From positions 1,740,707 to 1,804,706 of the forward strand of contig VZQC01000265.1 in assembly GCA_009823505.1 (NCBI GenBank): a DNA stretch of 64,000 bases. Direction: 5' to 3'. Within the stretch, counting starts at the first letter, position 1, and each line of letters starts with the position of its first letter. A program made the position numbers and the translations under genes. Below the pieces are notes generated by a model. That model was not told where the DNA came from, searched no databases, and saw only the letters and a list, made by a program, of their open reading frames with translations. Below, piece by piece: positions 47,848 through 58,117 of this stretch. This stretch comes from Rhizomys pruinosus (taxonomy: Eukaryota; Chordata; Mammalia; Rodentia; Spalacidae).

Positions 47848-47996
47848 TACTCTGTCATGTGGCACACGCCTTTAATTGTAGCACTTGGGAGGCGGTACAA
47901 TGTGAGTTCAAGGCCAGCCTGGTCTACAGAGTGAGTTCCAGGACAGCTGGGGCTACAGGGAGACCCTGTCTCGAAAAGACCAAAAAAAAAAAAAAG
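47848..47996 (+). mobile_element. B1 SINE
   Basis: A plus-strand B1: 'tgtggcacacgcctttaatt' (47859) to 'gaccctgtctcgaaaagacc', with an A-tail. Confidence 0.92.
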
Positions 47997-48382
47997 AAAA
48001 TATATCAGAGATAGATGACAGATTTAATGCACCATGCCAGAAAATACCACCTTTTATATTCTCATGGTTGGGGCTCTCATTCTGGAGCCCTGTGTATTAA
48101 AGCTGGCCTTCATTCTAGAGCTCTGTGTACTAAAACTTTTTTCCACTTCCTCAAACCAGGGTACACATCCTCTTTCTCTCTGCAGACCCTATACAGGGAC
48201 CCTCCAATTGCTAATGCACCCAGTAGCCCCCTGTTGGTACTGTGATGTCCCTGCACTGGTATACTCATATAAGACTCAACCAGCTTGCTTTTTAGTTGCA
48301 GAGAAAACGTTCACTAAGCATTGGCCACTATCAATCTGGATCAACCCACCAGGCAGAGCAGCCAAAATGGGAAACCGGATTC
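47997..48382. other. No gene; two similar ~28-bp units
   Basis: Two units around 'attctggagccctgtgtatt' (48079) and 'attctagagctctgtgtact' (48111) are consecutive. The 117-codon frame across them has no recognised domain. Confidence 0.4.
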
Positions 48383-48417
48383 TTTAATTAATTAATTAAT
48401 TAATTAATTAATTAATT
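48383..48417. repeat. (TTAA)n microsatellite
   Basis: A run of TTAA/AATT units next to an L1 tail. Confidence 0.95.
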
Positions 48418-48419
48418 TT

Positions 48420-48655
48420 TAAATAAAATCTAGACCCGTGTCCCCCCTTCCCCCACCCCACCAGAGCTCATGCATTCTGCCAAACATGCTTTTCTTTTTT
48501 TTTTTTTAACATTTTTTTATTGATGCTTTGTGCATTTCATACATCATTTTCCAATTCAGTTCAGGCATATTTCCCTTTCCCTTCCCCCCACCCCCACCCC
48601 ATCCCAGATCATGCATTCTGCCATAACTGTCCTGCATCTTTCTCTCAGTTTTTTT
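48420..48655 (-). mobile_element. Two L1 3' tails (types A and B)
   Basis: A type-A end (48420-48495, 'gagctcatgcattctgccaa') is followed by a type-B end (48500-48655, 'catcattttccaattcagtt', 'gatcatgcattctgccataa'). The type-B piece ends at an A-run (T-run on +, 48647-48660) and continues directly into R1. Confidence 0.8.
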
Positions 48656-48659
48656 TTTT

Positions 48660-49551
48660 TTCATTTTTAGCTATAAGTGATAATCCATGAGTACAAGCAT
48701 CCTTCATGCAAAACCTATCTGCAGGCTGTTGTGCCCAAACACCTACAGCCCCACCATCCAGTGGGGGGTGACGGGTTGTTTGTTCAATCAAGTTGATCAA
48801 ATGAGTGTCCAGACTACATTGCTGTAGTTTCACCATTCACCCCAATCGCAGCCCTTACATTCTACCACGCCCCCTCTTCCGCAGATTGTTCCCTAGGCTT
48901 AGAAAAGGGGCACAGGTGGATGAGAAGCAAAACAGTCCACTCTCTCTGGAGCTGTTGTCTTGGACTCTGGTCAATTCTGGCTGTTTCCTTTCATGGGCTG
49001 ACAGTTTGTCCAGGAATAACCTTTCGATCCTACTAATGAAGCACAAGCAATTAGATATATAGGTATTTAAACAGCACTAATAGTTATGGTAGGTTACTTT
49101 GGTATAGACACATATATTTGGATGATATGTTAATCCATGAATTACATTTTTTCCTGTTAAATATGACAGGGTCTTACTGTGGCTTATAACATCTCCTAAC
49201 CTGTAGAGGATGTAAGCTTGTGGCATCAGCCATGGGTTATTCCTCCAAGGAGAGAGCCAATAGCCAATTAGATTTGGGATATACAGGCATATGGCTGCCT
49301 CTGCTGCACAGTATTTCTAGGCAGGTGAGGTGTAGCTGGTGCTGACGGTGGAGTCTTGCTTGACTCAAGGAGACCCGTATTTGCTTTATTGGTTTAGTGG
49401 CCTTTGGTAACACTCTCTGGTGTTCCAGAGGCCATCTGTACACTTGCATGTGTGGCCTCAATACATCTTTCCCATGTTAATGTCAGCTCTTCGGCAGCAG
49501 GGCCTTATCACCTCTCTTCTTGCAGGTATCCCAGTTTAGAGGCAAGGAGCC
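48660..49551 (-). mobile_element. R1 element interrupted by the ERV
   Basis: This minus-strand R1 is nearly complete: 'caatcgcagcccttacattc' (48844), 'ctactaatgaagcacaagca' (49031) and 'gtaacactctctggtgttcc' (49408). It stops at 'gaggcaaggagcc' (49551), where the ERV LTR begins. The missing R1 start, ending in the complement of the same word, is found at 56460-56537. Confidence 0.85.
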
Positions 49552-49915
49552 TGTGGAGAGTGGGCATTGGCCAAAATGGCGCTTTGGACCCTGGCCAGGT
49601 CTTATCGCCTGATTGTCGCCTGACTGTCCAGCTCATTCCCCAGCCAATAAGAGAACGCCAAACCTGAACCCTCATTAGCATGTCCGCTGACTTACGTATA
49701 TTGTGCATACCGCTTACAGACCAATGAGTGACTGCCGTGGCACTCGTGCCCTTGCAGGAGGCGGGGTTGAGAGAGGGGATATGAGTAGGGGGACATTGGA
49801 AGGGAAGAAGGAGAATTTATGTAAGAGTTGCCTGAATAAACTGCGTCTGGAAGAACAACAGTGTGTCCTCTCCTTTTTCCCACCTGCCGGGAACAGAGCG
49901 ACGAGGAGAATGACA
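49552..49915 (+). mobile_element. ERV copy A, 5' LTR
   Basis: This 364-bp LTR begins TGTGGAGAG and ends TGACA. It has a polyadenylation signal in 'gaataaactgcgtctgg' at 49834. It is preceded by 'ggagcc' (49546-49551), the putative 6-bp target duplication. It matches the LTRs at 56538-56909 (-) and 60864-61231 (+). Confidence 0.92.
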
Positions 49916-49917
49916 AG

Positions 49918-49935
49918 TGGCGGCCCGGATGGGGA
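49918..49935 (+). other. ERV primer-binding site, lysine-like
   Basis: Two bases after the LTR lies TGGCGGCCCGGATGGGGA. The start and the G-rich end resemble the complement of a lysine tRNA 3' end, with one inserted G and central changes. Betaretrovirus-like ERVs commonly use lysine tRNAs, which fits the gag and env types here. Confidence 0.55.
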
Positions 49936-50123
49936 ACCTCTGTCGATGCGAGCACGGTTCAGAACCAGACGCAGGCAGGTGGGCTAGCCGGTAAGCTCCC
50001 AGGTAAGTGGGACAATTAAGGCTCTCGGAGTGAGACAATAAAGCTCCCCAGAAAAGGGGACTAAAAGGTTCTCGGAGTGAGATGATAAAGCTCCTGGTTC
50101 CAGGACAGGCTCTAGCTAGCACT

Positions 50124-50789
50124 ATGGGAAACACAACATCTGCTCTGATGGTGCGCCGTGCCCTTAAGGTTTTATTGAGGGCAAAAGGAATTGAGCTGAG
50201 GAGAGAAACTCTAGACAGATTTTTGGCAGCAGTGGATCAGGTCGCTCCATGGTTCCCAGTGACGGGATGCCTTACAATATCTAGTTGGGAAAAGTTAGGG
50301 AGGGACCCAATGTTTGCTGAGGAACAAGGAATTCTGCAGAGACGCATAATTCCGATTTGGAAATTAATAAGAAATTGCTTGGGAGATGAAGGGAGCTGCA
50401 CAGCAGAAATAAAAAAAGGGAAAGAACTTTTACAGCACCTAAAAGAGGAACAGATGCCACCCAAGGGGGTTGAGGATGAAGAGCAGGATATGTCGGCTGA
50501 TGAGTTGGAGAGTTTGGTAGAAAGCATGGAGCAAGTGAAGGTTAGCATACAGCCAGCAGCCCCGGGACCTCCGCTACTGCTGACGGCCCCGGGACCCCCT
50601 TCACCTTTTGCGGTACCTGGCACTTCGTTTCATCCGGAATGCTGGAGGGAGGTAGCCGCTCAAAATCCAGCCCTATGTTTTCCAGTCTTCCAAATCCAAC
50701 AGGACAATAACCGTTATCATGAGCCACTCAATTTTAAAATCATAAAAAATATAGTGGAAAGTGTGCGCTCATATGGAAGATGGATCTAA
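50124..50789 (+). pseudogene. gag: ERV gag, matrix to start of capsid
   Basis: A betaretrovirus-like Gag remnant of 221 codons. I take the ATG at 50124 because it gives MG at the N-terminus, a myristoylation signal; an upstream in-frame ATG at 50082 lies in leader sequence. The first ~100 residues resemble a matrix domain, followed by an acidic and then Pro-rich linker. A capsid N-terminal motif lies near residues 195-219 (HEPLNFKIIK). The frame ends within 15 bases of the capsid start, because the rest of capsid, nucleocapsid, protease and most reverse transcriptase is deleted. It cannot form particles. Confidence 0.85.
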
Positions 50790-51108
50790 GACAGGCCAAG
50801 GAGCTTATATGGTGGCAGGAGCACCTCCAGTCACCATACCATTCTCTCCTGCCTCCCCTCAAGTTATTGAGCTCAAGATAGTAATAGCAGTGTTTCAGAC
50901 CTTTAATGCTCCTTTCAACCTGATTTCTGACAGTCAATATGTTGTTAATATCCTAAAAAGGCTCGAGGTAGTAGGAAAGATCAATCTCAGGTCAGCCATC
51001 GGGTCTCTTCTGCGTACTTTACACATGCTAATTCTCCAGAGAGACCACCCATTCTTTGTTCAGCATATTCGGGCTCACACCGGACTGCCCGGCCCACTAG
51101 CTGAAGGN
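50776..51108 (+). pseudogene. pol: ERV pol remnant: RNase H domain
   Basis: An RNase H domain of ~110 codons in frame +1 relative to gag. It starts at DGSKTG (first catalytic Asp), with IELKIV (Glu) near 50870, SDSQYVV (Asp) near 50930 and HIRAHTG near 51066. It stops at the single N (51109), just before the expected last Asp and the integrase start. The join to gag at 50770-50785 lies in 'tatggaagatggatc', where both partners share 'atgga', so a short-homology deletion is likely. The protein would degrade the RNA strand of RNA-DNA hybrids; here it lacks the polymerase. Confidence 0.85.
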
Positions 51109-51109
51109 T
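51109..51109. other. Assembly gap or ambiguous base (N)
   Basis: This is the only N of the window, in the last RNase H codons. Homology to the ERV stops at it, and R1 sequence begins immediately after it. Confidence 0.95.
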
Positions 51110-52010
51110 CTTTTTTGGTAACACTCTCTGGCATCCAGAGGCCATCTGTATACTTGCAAGTGCGTCTCCATACATATTGCCGCACCATGTTTATATCAGG
51201 TCTCAACAGCAGGGCTTATCGCCTCTCTTTCCTGCAGATATCCCGTTTTGGAGGCAAGGATCCTTTACCATTTGTGGGGGCACTGTGCAGCAGTGGCGAG
51301 CCATATGTCTGGATATCCCAACATCTAGTTGGCTATTAGTTCTCTCCTTTGAGGAATAACCACACGGTTAGCGCCACACGCTTACATTCTCTGGTGGTTA
51401 GGAGATTTTATAAACCACACAAAGACCTGCCATACTTAACAGAAGCAAATGTAATTCATGAATTAACACACCATCCAAACATCTGTGTCTATACCAAATA
51501 ACCTACCATAACAATTAAGTACTGTGTAAATACCTATATATCTAAGTGTGTGTGCTTCATTAGTAGAATCGAAAGGCTATATATTACACTATTTAAATAC
51601 CTAAATATATCTAATTGCATGCTTCATTAGTAGGCTCGAAAGGTAATAATACCTGACCAAGGGGCAGACCATGAAAGAAAACAGCCAGAAGACTAGATAC
51701 ACAAGACATCAGACTACCAGACCATTCGCGTGTTTGGGCTTCTCATACCAATGTGCCCCTTTTCTACTACCGCGGGCCCAATGTGGCGGAAGACGTGGCA
51801 TGGTAGAATGTAAGGGCTTCGATTAGGGTTAATGGTGAAACTACAAAAATATAGGCTGGACACGCATTTGGGAATTCCCAACTTATTGAACATACAAGCC
51901 CCCCCTGGGGGATGGTGGGAGCCATGAGCTGTGTGGGTTTGGGCATAGCTACTTGTAAATTGGTTTTTACATGAAGATGCTTGTACTCACAAATTATCAC
52001 TTATTGTTAA
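51110..52010 (+). mobile_element. R1 element with inverted 5' segment
   Basis: Bases 51115-51262 are the first ~150 bp of R1 on the minus strand ('ggtaacactctctggcatcc' to 'gatatcccgttttggaggca'). From 51270 R1 runs on + ('gcactgtgcagcagtggcga', 51286) to its 3' end at 'cttattgttaagaaaatg' (52010). An inverted 5' segment followed by a direct 3' part is the twin-priming form. The sequence has more indels than other R1 copies. Confidence 0.7.
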
Positions 52011-52165
52011 GAAAATGAAAAAAACAGAACAAAACAAAAAAAAAAACAAACAGAAAGATGCAGAAAGCTATTACGGCAGAAAATGCATGATCTGGTATGG
52101 TATGGGTTGGGCTGGGGAAGGGAAGGGAATATATTCCACGAATTGGGAACTGATGGTCTGCCCTC
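52011..52165 (+). mobile_element. L1 tail (type B) attached to R1, noisy
   Basis: After an A-rich stretch (52015-52050), 'cagaaagatgcagaaagcta' and 'cagaaaatgcatgatctggt' match the terminal part of type-B L1, as in the R1 copies at 28740 and 48660. It blends into the C-rich sequence at about 52150. Confidence 0.6.
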
Positions 52166-54110
52166 CCCCCCGCCTCCCTTACCAACCTAACCCCTCAACC
52201 CCCCTCACCACGTCCCCAGTGACCTGCTACTCCCCTTCAGCTTACCCCTACCTGCTCGCCAACAGACCCCTGCCCCCCTCAAGCCGACACGCCACCTACC
52301 AAACATCAGACAGAGCTAATGACACAGAACCACGCCACAACCCTACACCCCCCACTCACGGTGGACCAACACAACAACACAACACCTCCACCTATTGTTT
52401 TATTTTCGCCCTCCCCCCGGCTCTCCCGCCCTCTCAGGCTAAAACAGTTCCCCCCCCGAAGAAAGAGCAACTGCACATCAATAGAATCTGTGACCAAAGG
52501 GGAAATATCACAACAACACTGAAAAGATCCAGACAATCATATGAGAATACTTCAAAACATATTTCTACTAAGTTTGAAAAACTAGAAGAAAGGGATTAAA
52601 TATCTGAAATCACTGGAATCCACCGAAAGCTCAACCAAGAAGAGATATACAGCCTAAATAAACCAATAAAACAGGAAGAAATCGAAGATATAATAAAGTC
52701 GCCCCCCAAACCCACCCTGCCCCGGGCCGCAATGTTTATCATGACAGAAATTCTATAAAAAAGAGGTTTGCAGATTTCCAACCAGTCCTACTCCCATTGA
52801 TTTCGCGGCTCCCCACGGCGGGAGTTCTCCCAATTCCTTATCTTCGCCAGCCTACCTGCTCCGTCCCCCCCGCCCGGGCCGCGCTCCCGCCCCTCAGGCG
52901 ACCTCTCGCCCCATCTCCACTCCTGCCCCCAGCTGCCCCCTTCTCCCCGAGCTTGCTGGCCCCTCGCCTCCACCCCCCACAGCATCCCGCCCACCTCCCA
53001 CCAGGCCCACGATTGGCTGCCACCCCGCGTAGTCAGCGCTGGTTCCACCCTGACCTCCATCCCCCTCCATCACCCCTCCACTGGCCTGAAGGACACCCCC
53101 CCCCCCCCCCTCTCCCTTCATGCAAGCCGCCTTTGCCCCACTCCCGCATCCCCTTCCATGTTTCCCCGTCCTGCCGGGCCTGAGTCTGGCGGGCTCCTGC
53201 CACTGTCCGCCCAGCGCCTCAATCCCGGACCCCCCCCGCCCCTCATGCCCCTCCTGGGCCCTGCCGCCGCCTTCCCCTATCCCGGTCGAGCCTTTGGCCC
53301 GGCTGCCCCCTGCTCCCCCCTCCTTTTCCCTCGTCGTGCTGGCCCCCCTATGACTCTCGCACCTAGAGCAAGCCCGGCCCCTTCGTGGCGTAGGGGGCCT
53401 TCTCCATTGGGCCCCGCGGCCGTCCCCGCTACTCCCATTGTTGCTGCTGCTCTGCTGGTCTCCCCAGGACTAGCTCCGGCCCTCACCACCACGCCCCCAC
53501 TCCCTCGCCCTCGTTCCGCGCTTTGGCTCCCGTGGCCGGCTCCCCCCTCCCTCTCGCCCCCTCTCAGCCTTCTTTCCAACCTCGCCCCCGGCCGCTGCCG
53601 CAGGCCTCCCCGGAGCCCTCCCCCTAACCACCCTCGACCTCACCCCGCCATCCCCTCCTCGGACCCCACCTCCCCCCACCGCCCCCCCCCCCGGCTCTCT
53701 CCCCCCCACCCGTGTGTCCCCCCCGCCCCCGGACCTATGCGCCGCCCCTCCGCCAGCTGGCCCCCTCCCCCTGCTCCCTGGCTGGGCCCCATCCTCTCGT
53801 GCAACCCATGTCCCTCCGCCCCCAACTATGTACCATTTACAAACCCTTGCCCTCCCCCCCCATCCCACGCAACACCACGCGTTTTCTTTCCCGGCCTTGG
53901 AACCAAATGCCTCCGTTCCTTTGGAACACAACAGACCCCGACTCACCCACGCAATCCTGCGTGACCCGCGCCAACCCGGGGGGCTCAGCTCGATCCCAGC
54001 CACCCCCCGTAGACTCCCACACTATAGTCATCAACACAGCCTGGTACTGGCCCCAAAAAACAGACCCAGTGTGCCCAACGGCTAAACCTGACGCTCCGAA
54101 ACGCTGAGCG
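52166..54110 (+). pseudogene. L1 ORF2 segment with extreme C bias (probable sequence corruption)
   Basis: The segment looks like a GC-rich, proline-coding region (frame 53158-53964, 268 codons), but it is collinear with L1 ORF2. Near-normal ORF2 lies at 52465-52690 (complement of the region around 33200-33290). In the C-rich part, 53129-53147 'gcctttgccccactcccgc' aligns to the complement of 32620-32638 'gcctttgacaagatgcagc'. Likewise 53897-53915 'ttggaaccaaatgcctccg' aligns to the complement of 31678-31696 'ttggaaaaaaatccttaag'. Distances between anchors agree with an intact ORF2 (about 1.38 kb here against 1.3 kb without the B2 at 31871). Most differences replace A or T by C. I do not regard the frame as a gene. 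Confidence 0.8.
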
Positions 54111-55430
54111 CAGCAATTTTTCAAGCCACCTCATATTTGACAAGGGGCCAAGAAGAACCCATTGGAGAAAGACAGCATCTTCAGTTAAAGTAATGATGGC
54201 AAAATGGAGCACCAAAGTGTAGAAGAATGAAATTAAACCCATACCTCTCACCTTGCACAAAGAATCAACTCCAAATGGACCAAAGACCTCACGTTAAACA
54301 CCCCAAACTTGCCCAACCTCTGGAGGTGATAGAAGGGAAACTTGGAAGCAAACTACAAGACATAGGTGTAGGAAAAGACCTTCCTAAATCAGACAGCAGC
54401 TGCCAATGAAATAAGATGACAATTGACAAAATGGATCTCATTAAACTCAAACGCTCTGTACATCAAAAGAAACCAATAAAGGAAGTGAAGAGAAAACCCA
54501 CAAGTGGGAGGAAACCTTCAAACATTGAAAGCATTCTGACAAAGCATTAATTTTCCAGAGTATACAACCTACTCAAAAAAAACAAAGAGAAAGAAAACAA
54601 ATGAAAAACACTCAAACAGATGGTAAGCAAAGACTGAATAGAGCTCACAGAGGATGGAATTCAGAAGACTGGCCGAGAAAACTCTTAAGAAGTGTTCAGC
54701 TCTCTGAATTAATTAAAGAAATGCAAATTACAACCACTTTGAGACATCATCTCACTCCAAAAAGAACTGGTTAGGATCAGAAACACGAATGATACCAAGT
54801 GCTGCGAGAGGTTGTTGGGGAAAGGGAAACACTATCCACTGCTGGTGGGGATGTACGAACTTGTGCACCATTATGGAAAGCAGTGGTGGAGAACACTTAA
54901 GACTCAAAATCAGCCCCTTCATTTGACCCAGTCAGTACCACTCCTGGGTATATACCCACAAGACACATTCTTAACTGCAAGAAACATGCACAGCTATGTT
55001 TATTTGAAGCTCTGTTCAACAATAGCAAAAAAGCTGGAACCACAAGCCCCAGGTGCCCCTCAAACTGACGAGTGGATAGAGAAATTGGTAATGTATCGCT
55101 GGGAGTTCTATGCAGGCGATAAATGTAGGGACAACATCAAATGAAACTTTGCAAAGTAAATGGATGGAATTATAAGACATTATGCTAAGTGAAGTAACAG
55201 AGTCCCAGACAAAACAACACGACAAATGGTGTCCCTCATATGTGATGCTAGTACAACAACCCAGATATAAAATATTTCTCATGGAGAGGGATGCATAGTA
55301 AAAAGAAGCAACACACAGAAGACTACACATCAAGACAGACAGACTGAAAGGTGGAATTGGGAAGGGGGGAGGGTGGGAGAGGGACACGGATGTATATTTG
55401 ATTAAGGCATATTTTATTGACATGAGTTCA
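54111..55430 (+). pseudogene. L1 ORF2 C-terminal part and 3' end, many indels
   Basis: Clear plus-strand ORF2 runs from 'cacctcatatttgacaag' (54126) to the end of ORF2 (about 55200), then a 3'UTR with 'gaattgggaaggggggag' (55355). It has far more single-base indels than the other L1s, for example in the stretch 54795-55150. The frame 54812-55144 is a broken C-terminal region. Confidence 0.85.
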
Positions 55431-55439
55431 ACAAGTAAC

Positions 55440-56459
55440 CCCAGTTTTTGCCTAGGACTCTGTCTACAGATAACATGGTGTTTTAGGACTAGGTAAAAGT
55501 AAATATGTGTATATAAAAAAAAAAAAAAAAAACATTGGTTTACAGGCTCTGATATAAAAGGTAATGCATCTGAGTTAAATGGAGATATAAAATGCTGTTG
55601 TCCACATTGTTTTACATAAAATCTGTTAGAGCAATAACTTTTGGGATTGGCACATACACATGTTCTCTATAATTTCTCTGTTGTTACAGTATCACCTTGT
55701 TAGCATTCTCTTAAGAATTGTTTTAACATAAAAATTAAGTTGCTTCCCAAGTTAACTCAATAATAAGTCACCCAAAACAAACATGGGTGAATTTGGATGA
55801 AATCTGTGCCTTGATTTCAACCTATAAGTTATGTATAATCAAACTGTCTTCTGGAGACTCAGGGTTTAAAAAAAAGGGGGGATACAAATAGACATGAAAA
55901 CTTTTTGTAAAATACCTTGAATTTAATTTTAAGACTAACTATGGGAAATGATTTATATGTTCCAACAGTTAAAAATGTCACCAACTTAACAGCTGAGAAA
56001 GAAAAGATACACAGCTTTGCATTGAGTAGGATGTACGCAGAAAGTGCCAACTTAAAGGTTGACCATCTGAACATCGAAAGGAAAAAAAAGCCTCAGATTG
56101 CTAAAATAAACATCGAACCCCTCTGGGATCCTACATGTAACAACTATTTATAATGGATCCTAATGAAACTTACCTTAAAGGTGCTGGCAAAGGCTTGTGA
56201 TAAGGACGAGAACTTTCTTGCTCCCCCATAAACACACGGAGAAACTATGAAACCGATTGATGAGGTCACTCCTCCAACTGTAAACTGGAGACAACTATTA
56301 TAGAGTAATCCTCTTATAAAACGGTAAAACTGCCTTCTTTAATTGACTAAATAGATCATAAGAACTGTGAAAAGGATATTCTCTGTTCAGAACCAAGCAA
56401 AATTAAATACTAAAGTCCTTAAGCTATGCCCTTAAGCAAAAATATATCATACAGGGCTC
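55440..56459 (+). mobile_element. X segment, second copy
   Basis: Homologous to 1166-2450: purine run at 55869-55882 followed by 'gatacaaatag', then 'agactaactatgggaaatga' (55932) and 'taatggatcctaatgaaact' (56151). It continues into the start of R1 at 56460. Confidence 0.6.
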
Positions 56460-56537
56460 TGACATCAGCAATGGATTATTTCTATCTACCAGGGAGACTG
56501 TGGCCAAGGGGATCCAAGGCCCCAAAGTAAAGGCTCC
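56460..56537 (+). mobile_element. R1 start, other half of the interrupted copy
   Basis: This segment, containing 'gacatcagcaatggattatt', aligns to 2419-2495. It ends 'aaagtaaaggctcc' exactly at the ERV LTR (56538). Its last six bases, 'ggctcc' (56532-56537), are the complement of 'ggagcc' at 49546-49551. Joined to the complement of 48660-49551, it gives a continuous R1 with a 6-bp overlap. Confidence 0.85.
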
Positions 56538-56909
56538 TGTCGCTCTTCTCATCACTCTGTTCCCGGCAGGCGGGAAAAAGGAGAGGACACACTCTTTTTC
56601 TTCCAGACGCAGTTTATTCAGGCAACTCTTACATCATCATCCTCTCTTCTTCTCCTTCCCGTGTCCCTTACTAATCACTCTTCCCTCAACCCCCCCTCCT
56701 GCTAGGGTGTGAGCACCACGGCAGTCTCTCATTGGTCTATAAGCAATATGCACAATATACGGAAGTAAGCAGACATGCTAATGAGGGCTCAGGTTTGGCG
56801 TTCTCTTATTGGCTTGGGAATGAGCTGGGCAGTCATGCAACAATCAGGTGATAGTCATGAGACCTGGCCAGGTTCCAAAGCACCATTTTGGCCAAAGCCC
56901 ACTCCCCCA
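56538..56909 (-). mobile_element. ERV copy A, 3' LTR (minus strand)
   Basis: The complement of the 49552 LTR, ~372 bp, from 'tgtcgctcttctcatcactc' (LTR 3' end) to about 56909, followed by the complement of a purine tract ('tcctcccctttc'). Its outer flank 'ggctcc' matches the target duplication of the 5' LTR at 49552. Confidence 0.9.
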
Positions 56910-57064
56910 TCCTCCCCTTTCTTTTTTATACTATGGCAGAGAGAATGCCTGTCTTAGGTTGCCCCTGCAGAGGTATTCCTTACCCATCATGGGGTCAAAC
57001 AAACAGCATGGTTTTGTTCCCTGTCTTAGGTTGGTAATACATGCAGTGGGTCTTACCCGTCTTT

Positions 57065-58095
57065 GACTAATTCTCTAGCATGCCAAGCCAACCTTGAGGT
57101 GAACTGCCCAGTTCAATACCGGCAAGAGCCTGCACGAAGAACGTTCTTTCTCTGTGCTGATTGTTCTGCATGTGCATCAGACACCACAGACACAATGACC
57201 TGCGCAGGATTATACTGCAACCTAAACCCGCTGTTCCAGCCCACTGCTGTAGGTGGACACCGCCTTTGACATCCAAGAGATAAAACCATCCGACATGAAC
57301 AAGTCTACTCGTGTAGAATGGATGTGCACGATGGATGAGCAGAGTTCTTCCAATAGAGAGTCGAGTTCACCAGACCAGTTCCCTGTTAAATGATGTGAGA
57401 GACTGCTTGATAGATTAGCTGCATGGCACAGATTCTGAAAAGGTACAGAAGTAATACAGAGCCCAGAATGGCTCCATTCACACCCCAACTGTGACAAGAA
57501 AGGGGGCCATACGCATACAGGAACGGGTTTGAAAGTGCCAAGCTCCCCTGAGCCAATGTGGCATTGGACTGGCTGGTCCCCAGAGGGGGTGCATCAAACC
57601 AGCCTCCTTCTGGTTATGCATACGTACACAATCACTGTCTTGGGATATGTTAGTAATCAGTTGGAAGCACAGTAATGCCATTTTAGGGCACGGGTGTATG
57701 GTCTCGTTTGTACTGCTGCTATTGTTCATCTAATGGTAAAACTGAAGAGATCCTCATGTTAATCACTGTTGTAAAAAGTGGGGGAATACTTGCCCTGAAT
57801 GGGTGACTGGGATAGGTTTAGGGAAACTGTAATCAGCCCCCAACGAAGCTCTTCCATCATCGCCATGGGCCACGGCACCATCATCACGAGCATCCCACAC
57901 AAACTTCCATCTTGGACCACTCGGGTGAGCCTTTCTGGGATTCAAAGAGGTTGTTGATGATCCTGAGGAAAAACCAAGACAGCTCCTCTCACCCATATTA
58001 GGACCGGCTCCAGGCCATACCATTTCCCTGTAAGTATGTCTTTCACACTTACAAGCCCTTTTGAAAAGTGTTTGTGTTTGTGTGTGCCTGTCCAC
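57065..58095 (-). pseudogene. env: ERV copy A env, internally deleted
   Basis: Minus-strand Env remnant. From 58095 to about 57763 one frame covers the overlap of integrase end and env start. The next frame (57729-57488) holds part of the surface subunit, with 'CFQLITNISQDSDCVR'. At about 57487 it jumps to the transmembrane subunit at a point equal to 60286 in copy B. About 580 bp are therefore missing: the second half of the surface subunit and the N-terminal, fusion-peptide part of the transmembrane subunit. Further frameshifts break 57497-57065. It cannot make a working envelope. Confidence 0.8.
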
Positions 58096-58117
58096 AGCTG
58101 ACCTCCCCCGTGCTTAT

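Noticed and set aside
48034..48387. 117-codon plus-strand frame
   Set aside because: It overlaps another frame of similar length, ends in simple repeat and L1 tail, and shows no domain.
53158..53964. 268-codon proline-rich plus-strand frame in a GC-rich block, resembling a CpG-island gene
   Set aside because: The sequence is collinear with L1 ORF2 and the frame arises from C runs; overlapping frames on both strands are equally long.
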